Origin: Candidatus Aminicenantes bacterium UBA6072
GTDB lineage: Bacteria; Acidobacteriota; Aminicenantia; UBA2199
NCBI GenBank assembly: GCA_002436105.1
Contig: DIXU01000001.1
Coordinates: 1 to 64,000 of the forward strand
DNA length: 64,000 nt
Direction of reading: 5' to 3'
Each line of letters begins with the position of its first letter. Position 1 is the stretch's first letter. The notes under the pieces are model-generated. The model saw only the letters and a program-made list of their open reading frames with translations, had not been told where the DNA came from and ran no database searches. This document shows, piece after piece, positions 1 to 8,807 of this stretch. The position numbers were made by a program, and so were the translations under genes.

Positions 1-1945
1 CCACGATCGACTGCCAGGTGGAGCCCCCGTCGTAGGTGTAGATGATGTCGACGTTGCCCACGCTGCCCGTGGAAGTCCAGGTGATCTCCTGCCCCGTGCC
101 GGCCGTCCAGTTCTCGCCGCCGTTGGGGGTGGTGACAGTAAGGGTGTAGGGAGCCAATTGAGCGCTGATCCCCGGGACGGCGATCCCATCGCTGACGCCG
201 ACCAGCGTCGCGTCGGCGAAGCTGGCGGCATCGTTGTACCACTCGGGGAAATAGCTGGTGTTGGACGTGTCGAAATACAGCTTGTAGTTCCCCGGCAGGA
301 TGCGGTAGAGGATATATAACCCGCTGCCGCTTGCCGTGGTGGTGTAGGAGCGGCTGGCCGTTTCATCCAGTTCCGAATACAGCATCACGCGGACCCCGCC
401 GATCCCGGCCCCCGACCCGTCGCTGACGTAGCCGTTGATCGAGCCGCCGGCCCCAAGGTAGGCATCGATGCCGTAGGTGGCCGCGCCGGCGGCGGTCGTC
501 AGAACATCGGCCGAGCCCAGGGTCGGCTTGTCGTTATAGTACTCGATGGCGAAGCTGCTGCGGCTGAAGCGCACCCTGGCCTCCGTCGTGGGAACGCAGT
601 CCAGGCTGTAGTTTCCCCCCGAGTCGCTCAAGGCATATTCGTAGGTCAGGCTGTTGCCCCCGCTATCATAGGCGCGCACCTGGACGCTGGACAGCGGACC
701 GCCGGAATAGGTCACCTGTCCGTTGATGATGGCCCCGGTGTCGAGAGTGATGTCCCCCAGGTCCAGGGTCTGGCCGGCGGTGAAGCTGACGGCGTCGGCG
801 GTCGCGGCCGTCTTCTTGTCGTTGTAATACTCCCCCACCACGTTGGGCGAGCTGGCGCTGTAGTTCACGCAGATCCTCGGGCCGGCGTGGTTGAAGAGCA
901 GGGTGTAGGTTCCGGGCAGGAAGGCCACGGTGAAGCGGCCGTCGGCGCCCGACGTCACATAGGGTCGCGAGACGTCCCAATCATTGGGCTGCGGGTCAAG
1001 GAAGACGAACTCGTCGGCCACCGGGCCGCCCGTGGAATTCAGCAGGCGGCCGGTGACGTACCCCAGGCCGAAGCCGGTCCCCGTCTCGACCGTGATGGCA
1101 TAGCGGGCGTACTGGTCGGTGTCCGCGTACTCGTTCGTGCAGTAGCCGACGTAGATGTAGTACCAGCCCGAGGCGACATTGTGCAGGTAAAGGGTCTCGT
1201 TGTCGGAGCCGCTGATGGTGGTGCCGAGGACGTTCAGCGAACCGTCGAGCAGTTCAAAGTCCAGGTCGCTGCGCCAACCCTCGGGGACGGGATCGGGATA
1301 GGGGGAGGTCACGCGCACGTTCACCTTCAGGTCCTGTCCCGCCGACTCGGCCGGCACGTAGAACGTGTACCAGTCGTCGTTGTAATTGGCCGGCCCGTCG
1401 AAAACCAGGTTCATGGACGTGCCCAGGAACAGGTACTCCGCCTCGCCCGACGTATTGTTGGGCTCGGCATAGTCGCTGTAGACCGCGAACTCCGCGTCGC
1501 TGAAGTCGACGACGCTCTCGTCCTCGCTCTCCACCGCCACCAGGCATTGGGTGGAATAGGCGTAGGGAATGACCCACGGCTCGCTGCCGTCGTTGGGGGT
1601 GCCCGCCTGCAGCAGGGTCCATGTCATCCCGCTATCGGTCGAAAACCCGATATTCACGTTGGCAATGGCCCCTTCGCTCGTCCAGGTGATGGGGCGGACC
1701 TCGTTCATCGACCAGGCCTCGCCGCCGTTGGGCGAGGTCATGGTCAGGGTGTCGCCGGGGGCGCCGACCTTGGGAAAGGCGGAAAAGACCTTGCCGCCCG
1801 GGGCGCCGGCCTGGGCAGGCGGCGGCACCGGTTTCGCGAGCTTCGCAAGCGGCTTCATGATTGTGCCGTCTTCCCTTTTTTCGGCGCCGGGAGCGGCCAG
1901 GGCCAGCGACAAAAGCAACACGAGAAAGAGCGCGCACGGTTTCAT
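1..1945 (-). CDS. Secreted multidomain protein with PPC and carboxypeptidase-regulatory-like repeats (partial)
   Basis: This gene runs off the left edge; about 648 codons are visible. It opens with a signal peptide (MKPCALFLVLLLSLALAAP) after a good Shine-Dalgarno (AGGAGG) 6 nt before the ATG. Domains seen in order: an NGGEAW/ITWTS beta-sandwich module near residues 70-150 (Kre9/KNH-like), a bacterial pre-peptidase C-terminal-like domain near 158-285 (EPNNT, NDDWYTFYV), three carboxypeptidase-regulatory-like beta domains near 290-590 (GYVTGRLLN, INGQVTYSG, INGYVSDGSG), then a second NGGENW module. It is therefore an exported, probably extracellular or surface protein built from adhesion or carbohydrate-binding type modules. 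No catalytic domain is visible in the part present, but one may lie beyond the edge. The DUF362 protein at 60463-62022 carries the same NGGE module. Confidence 0.85.
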   Translation of the reverse strand, partial: MKPCALFLVLLLSLALAAPGAEKREDGTIMKPLAKLAKPVPPPAQAGAPGGKVFSAFPKVGAPGDTLTMTSPNGGEAWSMNEVRPITWTSEGAIANVNIGFSTDSGMTWTLLQAGTPNDGSEPWVIPYAYSTQCLVAVESEDESVVDFSDAEFAVYSDYAEPNNTSGEAEYLFLGTSMNLVFDGPANYNDDWYTFYVPAESAGQDLKVNVRVTSPYPDPVPEGWRSDLDFELLDGSLNVLGTTISGSDNETLYLHNVASGWYYIYVGYCTNEYADTDQYARYAITVETGTGFGLGYVTGRLLNSTGGPVADEFVFLDPQPNDWDVSRPYVTSGADGRFTVAFLPGTYTLLFNHAGPRICVNYSASSPNVVGEYYNDKKTAATADAVSFTAGQTLDLGDITLDTGAIINGQVTYSGGPLSSVQVRAYDSGGNSLTYEYALSDSGGNYSLDCVPTTEARVRFSRSSFAIEYYNDKPTLGSADVLTTAAGAATYGIDAYLGAGGSINGYVSDGSGAGIGGVRVMLYSELDETASRSYTTTASGSGLYILYRILPGNYKLYFDTSNTSYFPEWYNDAASFADATLVGVSDGIAVPGISAQLAPYTLTVTTPNGGENWTAGTGQEITWTSTGSVGNVDIIYTYDGGSTWQSIV

Positions 1946-2129
1946 TATTCCCTCCTGGTTGAGAAAGAGCGGCCGGCCGCAGGCGGAAATCCCTTCGCGC
2001 TCCCGGCCACGTCCACTTTTCATGGCCCCATGCATACCCCACTGCACGCCAAAAAGCAAGAGCGGTGGCGGATTTTTCCCCTGTTTCCCGATCCCGGCCC
2101 GGACCGCAACCTCCCGCAGGACGGCCGCA

Positions 2130-2165
2130 TTGCCAAAGCGGGCGATTGATTATACTATATAGGAA
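2130..2165 (+). promoter_or_regulatory. Predicted leaderless promoter of relA/spoT
   Basis: TTGCCA (2130-2135), a 17-bp spacer, TACTAT (2153-2158), then 7 nt to the ATG at 2166. An in-frame TAG at 2160-2162 rules out an earlier start, and no usable Shine-Dalgarno is present, so transcription probably begins at the start codon. Confidence 0.5.
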
Positions 2166-4310
2166 ATGATCAAGCGCTTTCACGAACTGCAGGAAAGGAT
2201 CCTGAGCTACTATCCCGAGGCCAACATCGCCCTGCTCAAAAAGGCCTACGCCATCTCCACCGAGGCCCACCTGAACCAGCGGCGGCTCTCCAACGAGCCC
2301 TACATCACCCACCCGCTGACCGTGGCCGGCATCCTGGCCGACATGCGCCTGGACGAGATCTCCATCGCCGCCGGGCTGCTGCACGACGTGATCGAGGACT
2401 CGCAGTACAGCCGCGAGGACCTGGTCCGCCTCTTCGGCCAGGAGATCAGCGACATCGTCTGGGGCGTGACCAAGATCTCCAAGATCTCGGAGGTGGACGT
2501 CGAGGACGCCCAGGCCGAGACGCTGAAGAAGATGATCATCGCCATGACCGCCGACGTGCGCGTCATCCTGATCAAGCTGGCCGACCGCCTGCACAACATC
2601 CGCACCCTGGCCCCCCTGGACAGCGAGAAGCAGGTCAAGATCGCCCGCGAGACCCTGGAGATCTACGCGCCCATCGCCTACCGCCTGGGCATGGGCAAGA
2701 TCCGCGACGAGCTGGAGGACCTCTCCTTCATGTACCTGTATCCCGAGGAATACCGGCGCATCAAGAACGAGGTCGGCGACAAGACCGAATGGGCCCTGAA
2801 GCAGGTGGAGGGGCTCAAGAAGCAGATCCAGGCGCTGCTCAAGGCACTGAAGATCAAGGCCGAGATCCAGTACCGCATCAAGCGCGAGATCTCCATCTTC
2901 CGCAAGCTGCAGAAGCAGAACATCGAGCTGGAGAACGTCTACGACCTGCTGGCCCTGCGCGTGATCACCGACACCGTGGCCAACTGCTACGTCATCATGG
3001 GCGCCATCCACCAGCAGTGGGTGCACATCCCCAGCCGCTGGCGCGACTTCATCACCAACCCCAAGAGCAACTTCTACCAGTCGATCCACACCACCATCAT
3101 CACCCGCGAGGGGGTCAAGTTCGAGATCCAGATCCGCACCCAGGAGATGCACCGCAACGCCGAGGAGGGCATTTCGGCCCACTGGAAGTACAAGGAGGGG
3201 CTGGCCTTCCTGGAGAACGACCACCGCCTGGAGTGGTTCCGCGAGATGATCGACTACCACAAGACCAACCCCGACCCCAAGGAGTTCCTCAGCCTGGTCA
3301 AGCGCGACCTCACCCCCAATGAGATCTACGTGTTCACCCCCAAGGGCAAGGTCGTCAACCTCAAGGCCGGCGCCACCCCCGTCGATTTCGCCTATGCCAT
3401 CCACTCCGAGATCGGCGACCACTGCCGGAGCGCCATCGTCAACGAGAAGCTGGTGCCGCTGCGCACGCGGCTGAGCTCGGGGGACGTGGTGGAGATCCTC
3501 ACCCAGAAGAACAGCAGCCCCAGCGCCGACTGGCTGCGCTTCGTGACCACCACCCGTGCCAAGAAGCGCATCATGGCCTGGCTGCAGAAAGAGGAATCGG
3601 CCGGGGACCTGCTGAAGGGCCGGCGCCTGTGGCAGAAAGTGCTGCGCGAATACGGCCGCCGCCACCGGCTGGCCTTCAACGACCAGGACATCGCCCGCAG
3701 GCTGCAGGCGCTGGGGTATGATGATTTGGAGACTTTTCTGCGCGACGTGGGCGGCGGCCGCAAAGCGCTGGACCGCCAGGCGCTGAAAAGCCTGTTCCCC
3801 GAGGCCGGTGCCGTGGTCATCCAGCCGTCGCGCCGGACGGCGCCACGGCGCGGCGAGCGGCACAAGCTGGTCAGCGTCGAAGGCCAGGGCGACATCGATT
3901 TCACCTTCGCCAAGTGCTGCCACCCGATCAAGGGCGAGGAGATCATCGGCTACATCACCAAGAACCGCGGCCTGGTCGTGCACCGCAAGAGCTGCCCCAA
4001 CGTCAACACCGATATCCCCTCGCGCCTGAAGCGCGTCAGCTGGAACGAGGCCCCCGACTATTCCTACCCGGTCAAGCTGCGGCTGCTGGCCGACGACAAG
4101 CCGGGCATGCTCAGCAGCATCACCGGCGTCATCGCCGCCTGCGGATCCAACATCAAGAAGATCGAGATGGAGCCGGCCACCCAGGCCGTGGCCCGCGTCC
4201 AGATCGTTTTCGAGGTGCGGGACATGTTCCGGCTGGAGGAGATCACCTCGCGACTGCGGCAACTGAGCGGGGTCTATTCCATCCAGCGCCGCAAGGCGGC
4301 CGGCCGCTAG
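2166..4310 (+). CDS. relA: Bifunctional (p)ppGpp synthetase/hydrolase (RelA/SpoT family)
   Basis: This 714-aa Rel/Spo homologue makes and degrades the stringent-response alarmone (p)ppGpp. The hydrolase HD domain looks complete: Arg in RRLSNEP, ITHP, LLHDVIED (His73-Asp74) and KLADRLHN. The synthetase domain follows (YDLLALRVI, YQSIHTT, EIQIRT). The charge motif reads RWRD, of the RxKD type seen in bifunctional enzymes rather than the ExDD type of monofunctional RelA. A TGS domain (near 385-450), the conserved Cys/His region (CCHPIKG, near 585) and a C-terminal ACT domain complete the usual long-form layout at normal length. It is the only RSH gene in the window. It converges on the mscS-like gene with only 6 nt between the stop codons. 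The start is fixed by the in-frame stop just upstream. Confidence 0.96.
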   Translation: MIKRFHELQERILSYYPEANIALLKKAYAISTEAHLNQRRLSNEPYITHPLTVAGILADMRLDEISIAAGLLHDVIEDSQYSREDLVRLFGQEISDIVWGVTKISKISEVDVEDAQAETLKKMIIAMTADVRVILIKLADRLHNIRTLAPLDSEKQVKIARETLEIYAPIAYRLGMGKIRDELEDLSFMYLYPEEYRRIKNEVGDKTEWALKQVEGLKKQIQALLKALKIKAEIQYRIKREISIFRKLQKQNIELENVYDLLALRVITDTVANCYVIMGAIHQQWVHIPSRWRDFITNPKSNFYQSIHTTIITREGVKFEIQIRTQEMHRNAEEGISAHWKYKEGLAFLENDHRLEWFREMIDYHKTNPDPKEFLSLVKRDLTPNEIYVFTPKGKVVNLKAGATPVDFAYAIHSEIGDHCRSAIVNEKLVPLRTRLSSGDVVEILTQKNSSPSADWLRFVTTTRAKKRIMAWLQKEESAGDLLKGRRLWQKVLREYGRRHRLAFNDQDIARRLQALGYDDLETFLRDVGGGRKALDRQALKSLFPEAGAVVIQPSRRTAPRRGERHKLVSVEGQGDIDFTFAKCCHPIKGEEIIGYITKNRGLVVHRKSCPNVNTDIPSRLKRVSWNEAPDYSYPVKLRLLADDKPGMLSSITGVIAACGSNIKKIEMEPATQAVARVQIVFEVRDMFRLEEITSRLRQLSGVYSIQRRKAAGR

Positions 4311-4316
4311 GCCCGG

Positions 4317-5795
4317 TCACGCTTTCCCGCCGAAATACTTCAGGATGCGCTTCAGCAGGTTGGCGGATTCCTTGCGCAGCGCGACGGTGTCGGCGGCGCG
4401 GCTTTTCTCGCTGGCGGCCCGCGTCTCGTTCTGGCGGCGCGTGATCACCTCGGCCAGCTTCTGGGCCATGGCCTCGTTCATGTCCACCACCTGCTGGAAG
4501 CGGGCGGAGGGGATGGTCAGAACCACGCTTTCGCGCTCGGCCACGACGGTGGCATTGGTCTTTTCGCCGGTGACCAGGGAGATCTCGCCGAAGAAGTCGC
4601 CGGGGCCCAGGCGGGCGACGAAGCGGCCGTCCTTGAGCACCGTCATCGACCCGGAATGGATGTGGTAGAAGTGGTCACCGGCCTCGCCCTCGCGGATGAC
4701 GGTCTCGTTGGCTCCGAAGACCCGGTGGCCCGCCGCCGCGGCCAGGGCCTGGAAATCGCCGGCAGCCAGCGCGGCCAGCACGACGTTGCGCCGCAGCGCC
4801 ACGGCCATCTCGGCGGGCGGGAACTCCTCGCTCCGCTCCGGCTTCATGGTGACGTCGCGCTTGGGGAAGGGGATCTCGATCCCCTGGCGGCGAAAGGCGT
4901 ACCAGATGCGCCGCCGCACGTCGGAGGCGATGACGTTGTGCCGCTCGAAGTCATCGATCCAGATCTTGACCTCATAGTTCATGGCGAAATCGCCGAAGCT
5001 TTTCAGCTGCACGACCGGCGCCGGCTCGCGGCGGACGTCGGGCATCGCGGCCAGGGCGCCGAGGATGGCCGCCTCCACCCGGTCGGGGCTGTCGCCGTAG
5101 CCGGTCCCGACCTGGATGCGCAGCCTCACGGGCTGGCCGCCGGCACCGTAGATCAGGACCTCGGCCTTGGAGGCCGACTGGTTGGGGATGACGATCAGCT
5201 CGCGGTCGATGGTGCGCACCTTGAACGAGCGCCAGCCGAACTGCTCCACCCGCCCCTCGCGCTCGCCGATGCGCACCCAGTCGCCGATCTTGAAGGAATC
5301 CTCGAAGTGCAGGATGATGCCCGAAAACAGGTTGCCCAGCACGTCCTGCAGCGCAAAGCCGACCACCACCGTCAGCACCGCCGTCGATGCCAGCAGCCCC
5401 GAGATGGGCTGGCCCAGGTAGTATTTGAGGATCAGCAGCAGGCCGGCGACGAAGAGGATGAAGACGGCCACGTCCTTGATCAGCTTGGGATAGCGCACTC
5501 CCTGGCGCTTCAGGACCAGCACGTCGAAGACGAGATAGGCCACCGTCTTGACGGCCAGCACCACCATGAAGAACCAGAAGAAAAGCCAGAGGAAGAAGCG
5601 CAAGCGCGGGGCATGGGGCAGGTCGTGCAGCCAGCTGCTGCTGAACAGGGAGACGGCGGCGCTGAGCAGGAAGAGCAGCAGCAGCTGGGGCAGCACCTGG
5701 CGGAACAGGCCGCCGTTTTTCCTTCTGCCGCCGGCAACGTACAGGACGGCCGGCAGCAGCAGGAACAGGACAGGCAGGGCGAATTGCCAGTTCAT
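4317..5795 (-). CDS. MscS-family mechanosensitive channel with C-terminal cyclic-nucleotide-binding-like domain
   Basis: The 492-aa protein has about four hydrophobic segments in residues 1-165 and the MscS pore and beta-domain signature (VVVGFALQDVLGNLFSG, then FKIGDWVRIGEREG and VIPNQ). Residues about 360-455 form a CNB/CAP-ED domain (DHFYHIHSGSMTVLKDG, GPGDFFGEISLVTG). Channels of this architecture open on membrane tension and can be modulated by ligand binding. The phosphate-binding cassette reads GEISLVTGEKTNATV, so the Arg that contacts the cyclic phosphate in cAMP/cGMP binders is Thr here. The ligand may differ or be absent. A Shine-Dalgarno (GGAGG) lies 8 nt before the ATG. Confidence 0.92.
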   Translation of the reverse strand: MNWQFALPVLFLLLPAVLYVAGGRRKNGGLFRQVLPQLLLLFLLSAAVSLFSSSWLHDLPHAPRLRFFLWLFFWFFMVVLAVKTVAYLVFDVLVLKRQGVRYPKLIKDVAVFILFVAGLLLILKYYLGQPISGLLASTAVLTVVVGFALQDVLGNLFSGIILHFEDSFKIGDWVRIGEREGRVEQFGWRSFKVRTIDRELIVIPNQSASKAEVLIYGAGGQPVRLRIQVGTGYGDSPDRVEAAILGALAAMPDVRREPAPVVQLKSFGDFAMNYEVKIWIDDFERHNVIASDVRRRIWYAFRRQGIEIPFPKRDVTMKPERSEEFPPAEMAVALRRNVVLAALAAGDFQALAAAAGHRVFGANETVIREGEAGDHFYHIHSGSMTVLKDGRFVARLGPGDFFGEISLVTGEKTNATVVAERESVVLTIPSARFQQVVDMNEAMAQKLAEVITRRQNETRAASEKSRAADTVALRKESANLLKRILKYFGGKA

Positions 5796-5850
5796 GGCTG
5801 GAACCTCCAGGCGGCGCCGGAACGCCGCGGCCGTTCAAAGGAGCCGGCGG

Positions 5851-6897
5851 TCAGTTGCCGGTGTAATCCTCCTCCATGGCCGGCCCGCCGGGCATCGCCG
5901 GCGGCATCATGCCCTGGGCCTTGTCCTTGGCCTTGGCGCCCAGCTTGTCCATCAGCACCTCGGAGATGCTGAAGGTCAGCTTGACATGGTCGGCGGCCGA
6001 GCTCAGCTGGATGCCGTTGAGCAGTTCGCCCAGCTCGGGCTCCTTGGCGGCGCCCATGGCGCCCAGCGCCTTCAGCCCGTTGAGCATGTCGGCGATCTGC
6101 TTGTTGCCCGCCTCGTTCTGCGAGACCAGGCGCAGCTCGCCGGAAAGGGTCTTGTTCTTGAAGTCGGCCACGGCGGTGAACGCCTCGGCCTGGCTCAGGT
6201 CGACCGGCATCATGCCGCCGCCCGTCTGTTCCTTCACCTTGCCGGGGATGCTGCCCACGGCCAGCCAGAACATGCTCCGCTTGTCCAGCTTGTCCACATA
6301 CTTCATCATCGCCGGGGTCTGCAGCACGCTCTTGCCTTTCTTGGCCGCCAGGTCGACGGCCTTCCTGACCGCCATGGGCGAGCCGGCCGCGATGCTGGCG
6401 TCGTTCAGGAAGACCAGGCGCATGTCCTTGGACGCATCCTCATTCTTCAGCGTGTACAGGGTGCGGCCGCCGTACGGCTCCTCGGCCGTGATGGTGCCCT
6501 TCTCCTTGAGGATGGACAGCAGCTTGGCCTTGTCGTACTTCAGGCTGCCGATGAAAAACGGCTGGGCTTCCTTGTCGTCGAAGCTGCCGTAGACGGCGCC
6601 GACCACCATGTAGACGTCCTTCTGCAGGTCGATGCCCGTTTTCTGCACGAACTCCTGGTAGTCCTTGAAATCCTTGGCCCCCTTGGCGTTCTTCTGCCAA
6701 TCCTCCTTCAGCGCCTTGTCGAAGAAATTCAGCGCCGCGAAGCGCTGGAAGTCGAAGGCCATGACCATCAAGGGGCCCTCGGGGACCATGGCCAGCATGG
6801 CCTCGCTGCTCAGCGCCGCACCGGCTTTCTTCTTGCAGGCCGGGGCCAGCAGCATCACGACCAGGATCAGGGATAACGCCAGCATTTTCTTTTTCAT
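5851..6897 (-). CDS. Predicted lipoprotein, unknown function
   Basis: A 348-aa protein with a lipoprotein signal peptide: KKKM, a hydrophobic core, then the lipobox LLAPAC and a lysine-rich segment. The mature part (VPEGPLMVMAFDFQRF, NEDASKDMRLVFLNDASIAAGSP) resembles the DUF3352-like surface proteins that measure or block something by alternating beta and alpha repeats, but I cannot name a family firmly. The C-terminus is Met/Gly/Pro-rich (PPAMPGGPAM). The chosen ATG has AGGAG at proper spacing and places the lipobox correctly; the open frame extends upstream without support. It lies behind the mscS-like gene on the same strand, with its own intergenic region ahead of it. Confidence 0.75.
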   Translation of the reverse strand: MKKKMLALSLILVVMLLAPACKKKAGAALSSEAMLAMVPEGPLMVMAFDFQRFAALNFFDKALKEDWQKNAKGAKDFKDYQEFVQKTGIDLQKDVYMVVGAVYGSFDDKEAQPFFIGSLKYDKAKLLSILKEKGTITAEEPYGGRTLYTLKNEDASKDMRLVFLNDASIAAGSPMAVRKAVDLAAKKGKSVLQTPAMMKYVDKLDKRSMFWLAVGSIPGKVKEQTGGGMMPVDLSQAEAFTAVADFKNKTLSGELRLVSQNEAGNKQIADMLNGLKALGAMGAAKEPELGELLNGIQLSSAADHVKLTFSISEVLMDKLGAKAKDKAQGMMPPAMPGGPAMEEDYTGN

Positions 6898-7036
6898 TGC
6901 ACACTCCTTTTTGCGCGGGCAGCCGCGGGGACTGACCACGGCGCAGAATATAGCATAACGAAATGAAAAAGGGAACGGTTCAGACGGTTGGCAAGAACTT
7001 TTGCCCCGCCCGCTGCGTATAGTCGGGCGGAACGCC

Positions 7037-7963
7037 ATGGAAGATATCATCCGCCTGGAAAACATCCGTTTCCGCTACGGCGACGTCGAGGCAGTCCGCG
7101 ACGTGTCGCTGGCCCTGCCACCCGGAATCTTCGGCCTGCTCGGTCCCAACGGCGCCGGCAAAACCACCCTGATGAAGCTGCTGCTGGGCTTCCTGCGGCC
7201 GGCGTCGGGCAACGGCACGGTCATGGGCCAGCCGCTGGGCGAGGGCCAGAAGCCGCTGCGCCGCCTGATCGGCTACATGCCCGAGAGCGACTGCCTGATC
7301 TCCGGGTTGGATGCCGTCTCGCTGACCGCCTACCTGGGCGAGCTCAGCGGCATGCCCCGCCAGGAGGCAATGAAAAGGGCCCACGACGTCCTCTACTACG
7401 TGGGACTGGAGGAATCGCGCTACCGCCAGGTGGAGACCTACTCCACCGGCATGAAGCAGCGCCTGAAGCTGGCCCAGTCGCTGGTCCACGACCCGAAGCT
7501 GCTGCTGCTGGACGAGCCGACCTCGGGCATGGACCCGGCCGGCCGCCAGGAGATGCTGGAGCTGATCCGCGACATCGCCGGCCAGGGGAGCATGAGCATC
7601 ATCCTCTCCTCGCACCTGCTGCCCGACATCGAGAGCTCCTGCCGCCGCGTGGTCATCATGAACGAGGGCCGCATCGCGGCGCAGGGGGCGATCGCCGACC
7701 TGAAGCGCGACCGGCGCAACGTCTTCGAGATCAAGGTCGTGGGCGGAGCGCCGGGGTTTTTCGCCGAGCTGGCGCGGGCGGGATGGGCGGTCGATGAGCA
7801 CGACCAGGGCCTGTTCCTCGTCATGCCGCCCGAAGGCACAGGGGCCGCGACCCTGTTCCGCGCCGCCGGCGAGCACGGCGCGCAGGTCCGCCACTTCCGC
7901 CAGAGCCGCACCTCGCTGGAGGACGCGTTCATGGACGTGATCCGGAGCGCCAATGGAAATTAG
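7037..7963 (+). CDS. ABC-2-type exporter, ATP-binding protein (first pair)
   Basis: A 308-aa ATPase of the CcmA/NatA type. Walker A is GPNGAGKTT, the signature region is YSTGMKQRLKLAQSL (a G-M-K-Q variant normal for this class), Walker B is LLLLDEPTSGMD, and the H-loop is SSHLLPDIE. It should power export through the membrane protein encoded immediately downstream, whose ATG overlaps its end by 11 nt. It is the first gene of a four-gene run to 10503. The substrate cannot be read from sequence; such pairs often move lipids, drugs or peptides. The start is the ATG before EDIIRLENI, since longer frames have no ribosome-binding site. Confidence 0.93.
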   Translation: MEDIIRLENIRFRYGDVEAVRDVSLALPPGIFGLLGPNGAGKTTLMKLLLGFLRPASGNGTVMGQPLGEGQKPLRRLIGYMPESDCLISGLDAVSLTAYLGELSGMPRQEAMKRAHDVLYYVGLEESRYRQVETYSTGMKQRLKLAQSLVHDPKLLLLDEPTSGMDPAGRQEMLELIRDIAGQGSMSIILSSHLLPDIESSCRRVVIMNEGRIAAQGAIADLKRDRRNVFEIKVVGGAPGFFAELARAGWAVDEHDQGLFLVMPPEGTGAATLFRAAGEHGAQVRHFRQSRTSLEDAFMDVIRSANGN

Positions 7964-8807
7964 GCAGAAGGGCTACAGCCGCTGGCAGGGGGAGTTCACC
8001 CCGTCGCGCCGCCACTGGCTGCCCATCACCCGCAACGGCATCCGCTCCGTCTTCAAAAAGAAGTACGCCAAGCTCGTCTTCTCCCTCTGCGCCTCCACCT
8101 TCTTCGTCTTCCTGGTCGCCGTCTACGCCTCGACCAAGCCCGAGCTGAAGATCCTCGGCGAGCTGGTCCGCCTGCTCAAGAGCGACGCCGAGCTGTTCAA
8201 GACATTCTACAGCAACGGGTTCCTGACCTTCATGCTGGTCATTCTCAGCGTCTTCAGCGGCGCCGACCTGGTCGCCGCCGATCTCAAGTCCAAGGCTTTC
8301 CCCCTCTACTTCGCCCGGCCGTTGTCGAGATTCGATTACCTGGCGGGCAAGCTCGCCGTCATCCTCTTCTACCTGCTGGCCTTCACCCTGGTCCCGGGCA
8401 TTTTGCTGCTGCTCTTCAAGATGCTGTTCAGCGGCAGCCTGGCGGTCGCGCCCGGCGTGCTGCTGGCCATCGTGGCCTTCCCCCTGGTCGAAAGCGCCTG
8501 CCTGGCCGCCCTCACCCTGGCCCTTTCCAGCCTCAGCCCCAATGTCAAGTTCGTCCAGATCGCCATCTTCCTGGTCTACATCTTCTCCAACAACCTGGCC
8601 CAGATCCTGCGGGCCATTTTCAAGAGCGACTACGCTTTCCTGGTCTCCCTGCCCGGCAACATCCAGCAGCTGGGAGCTTTTCTGTTCGGCGTGCGGCCCG
8701 CCTACGGCTTCCCCGCCTGGCTGTCGCTGCTGCTGCCGCTGGCGATCACCGCCCTGTCCCTGTGGCTCCTTGCCTGGCGCATCCGCAAGGCGGAGGCAAG
8801 CGCATGA
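7953..8807 (+). CDS. ABC-2-type exporter, permease subunit (first pair)
   Basis: A 284-aa integral membrane protein with about six hydrophobic segments (for example LVFSLCASTFFVFLVAVYA, FLTFMLVILSVF, VILFYLLAFTLVPGILLLL, and a C-terminal LLLPLAITALSLWLLAW). The segment SGADLVAADLKSKAFPLYFARPLSR is typical of the ABC-2 permease cytoplasmic loop that contacts the ATPase. Its start lies inside the preceding ATPase gene and its stop overlaps the ATG of the next ATPase (ATGA), so all four genes are translationally coupled. Confidence 0.88.
   Translation: MEIRQKGYSRWQGEFTPSRRHWLPITRNGIRSVFKKKYAKLVFSLCASTFFVFLVAVYASTKPELKILGELVRLLKSDAELFKTFYSNGFLTFMLVILSVFSGADLVAADLKSKAFPLYFARPLSRFDYLAGKLAVILFYLLAFTLVPGILLLLFKMLFSGSLAVAPGVLLAIVAFPLVESACLAALTLALSSLSPNVKFVQIAIFLVYIFSNNLAQILRAIFKSDYAFLVSLPGNIQQLGAFLFGVRPAYGFPAWLSLLLPLAITALSLWLLAWRIRKAEASA

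Noticed and set aside
1632..4262. Long open frame on the minus strand opposite the RelA/SpoT gene
   Set aside because: It is antisense to a well-conserved gene; the composition is that of a GC-rich shadow frame and there is no domain.
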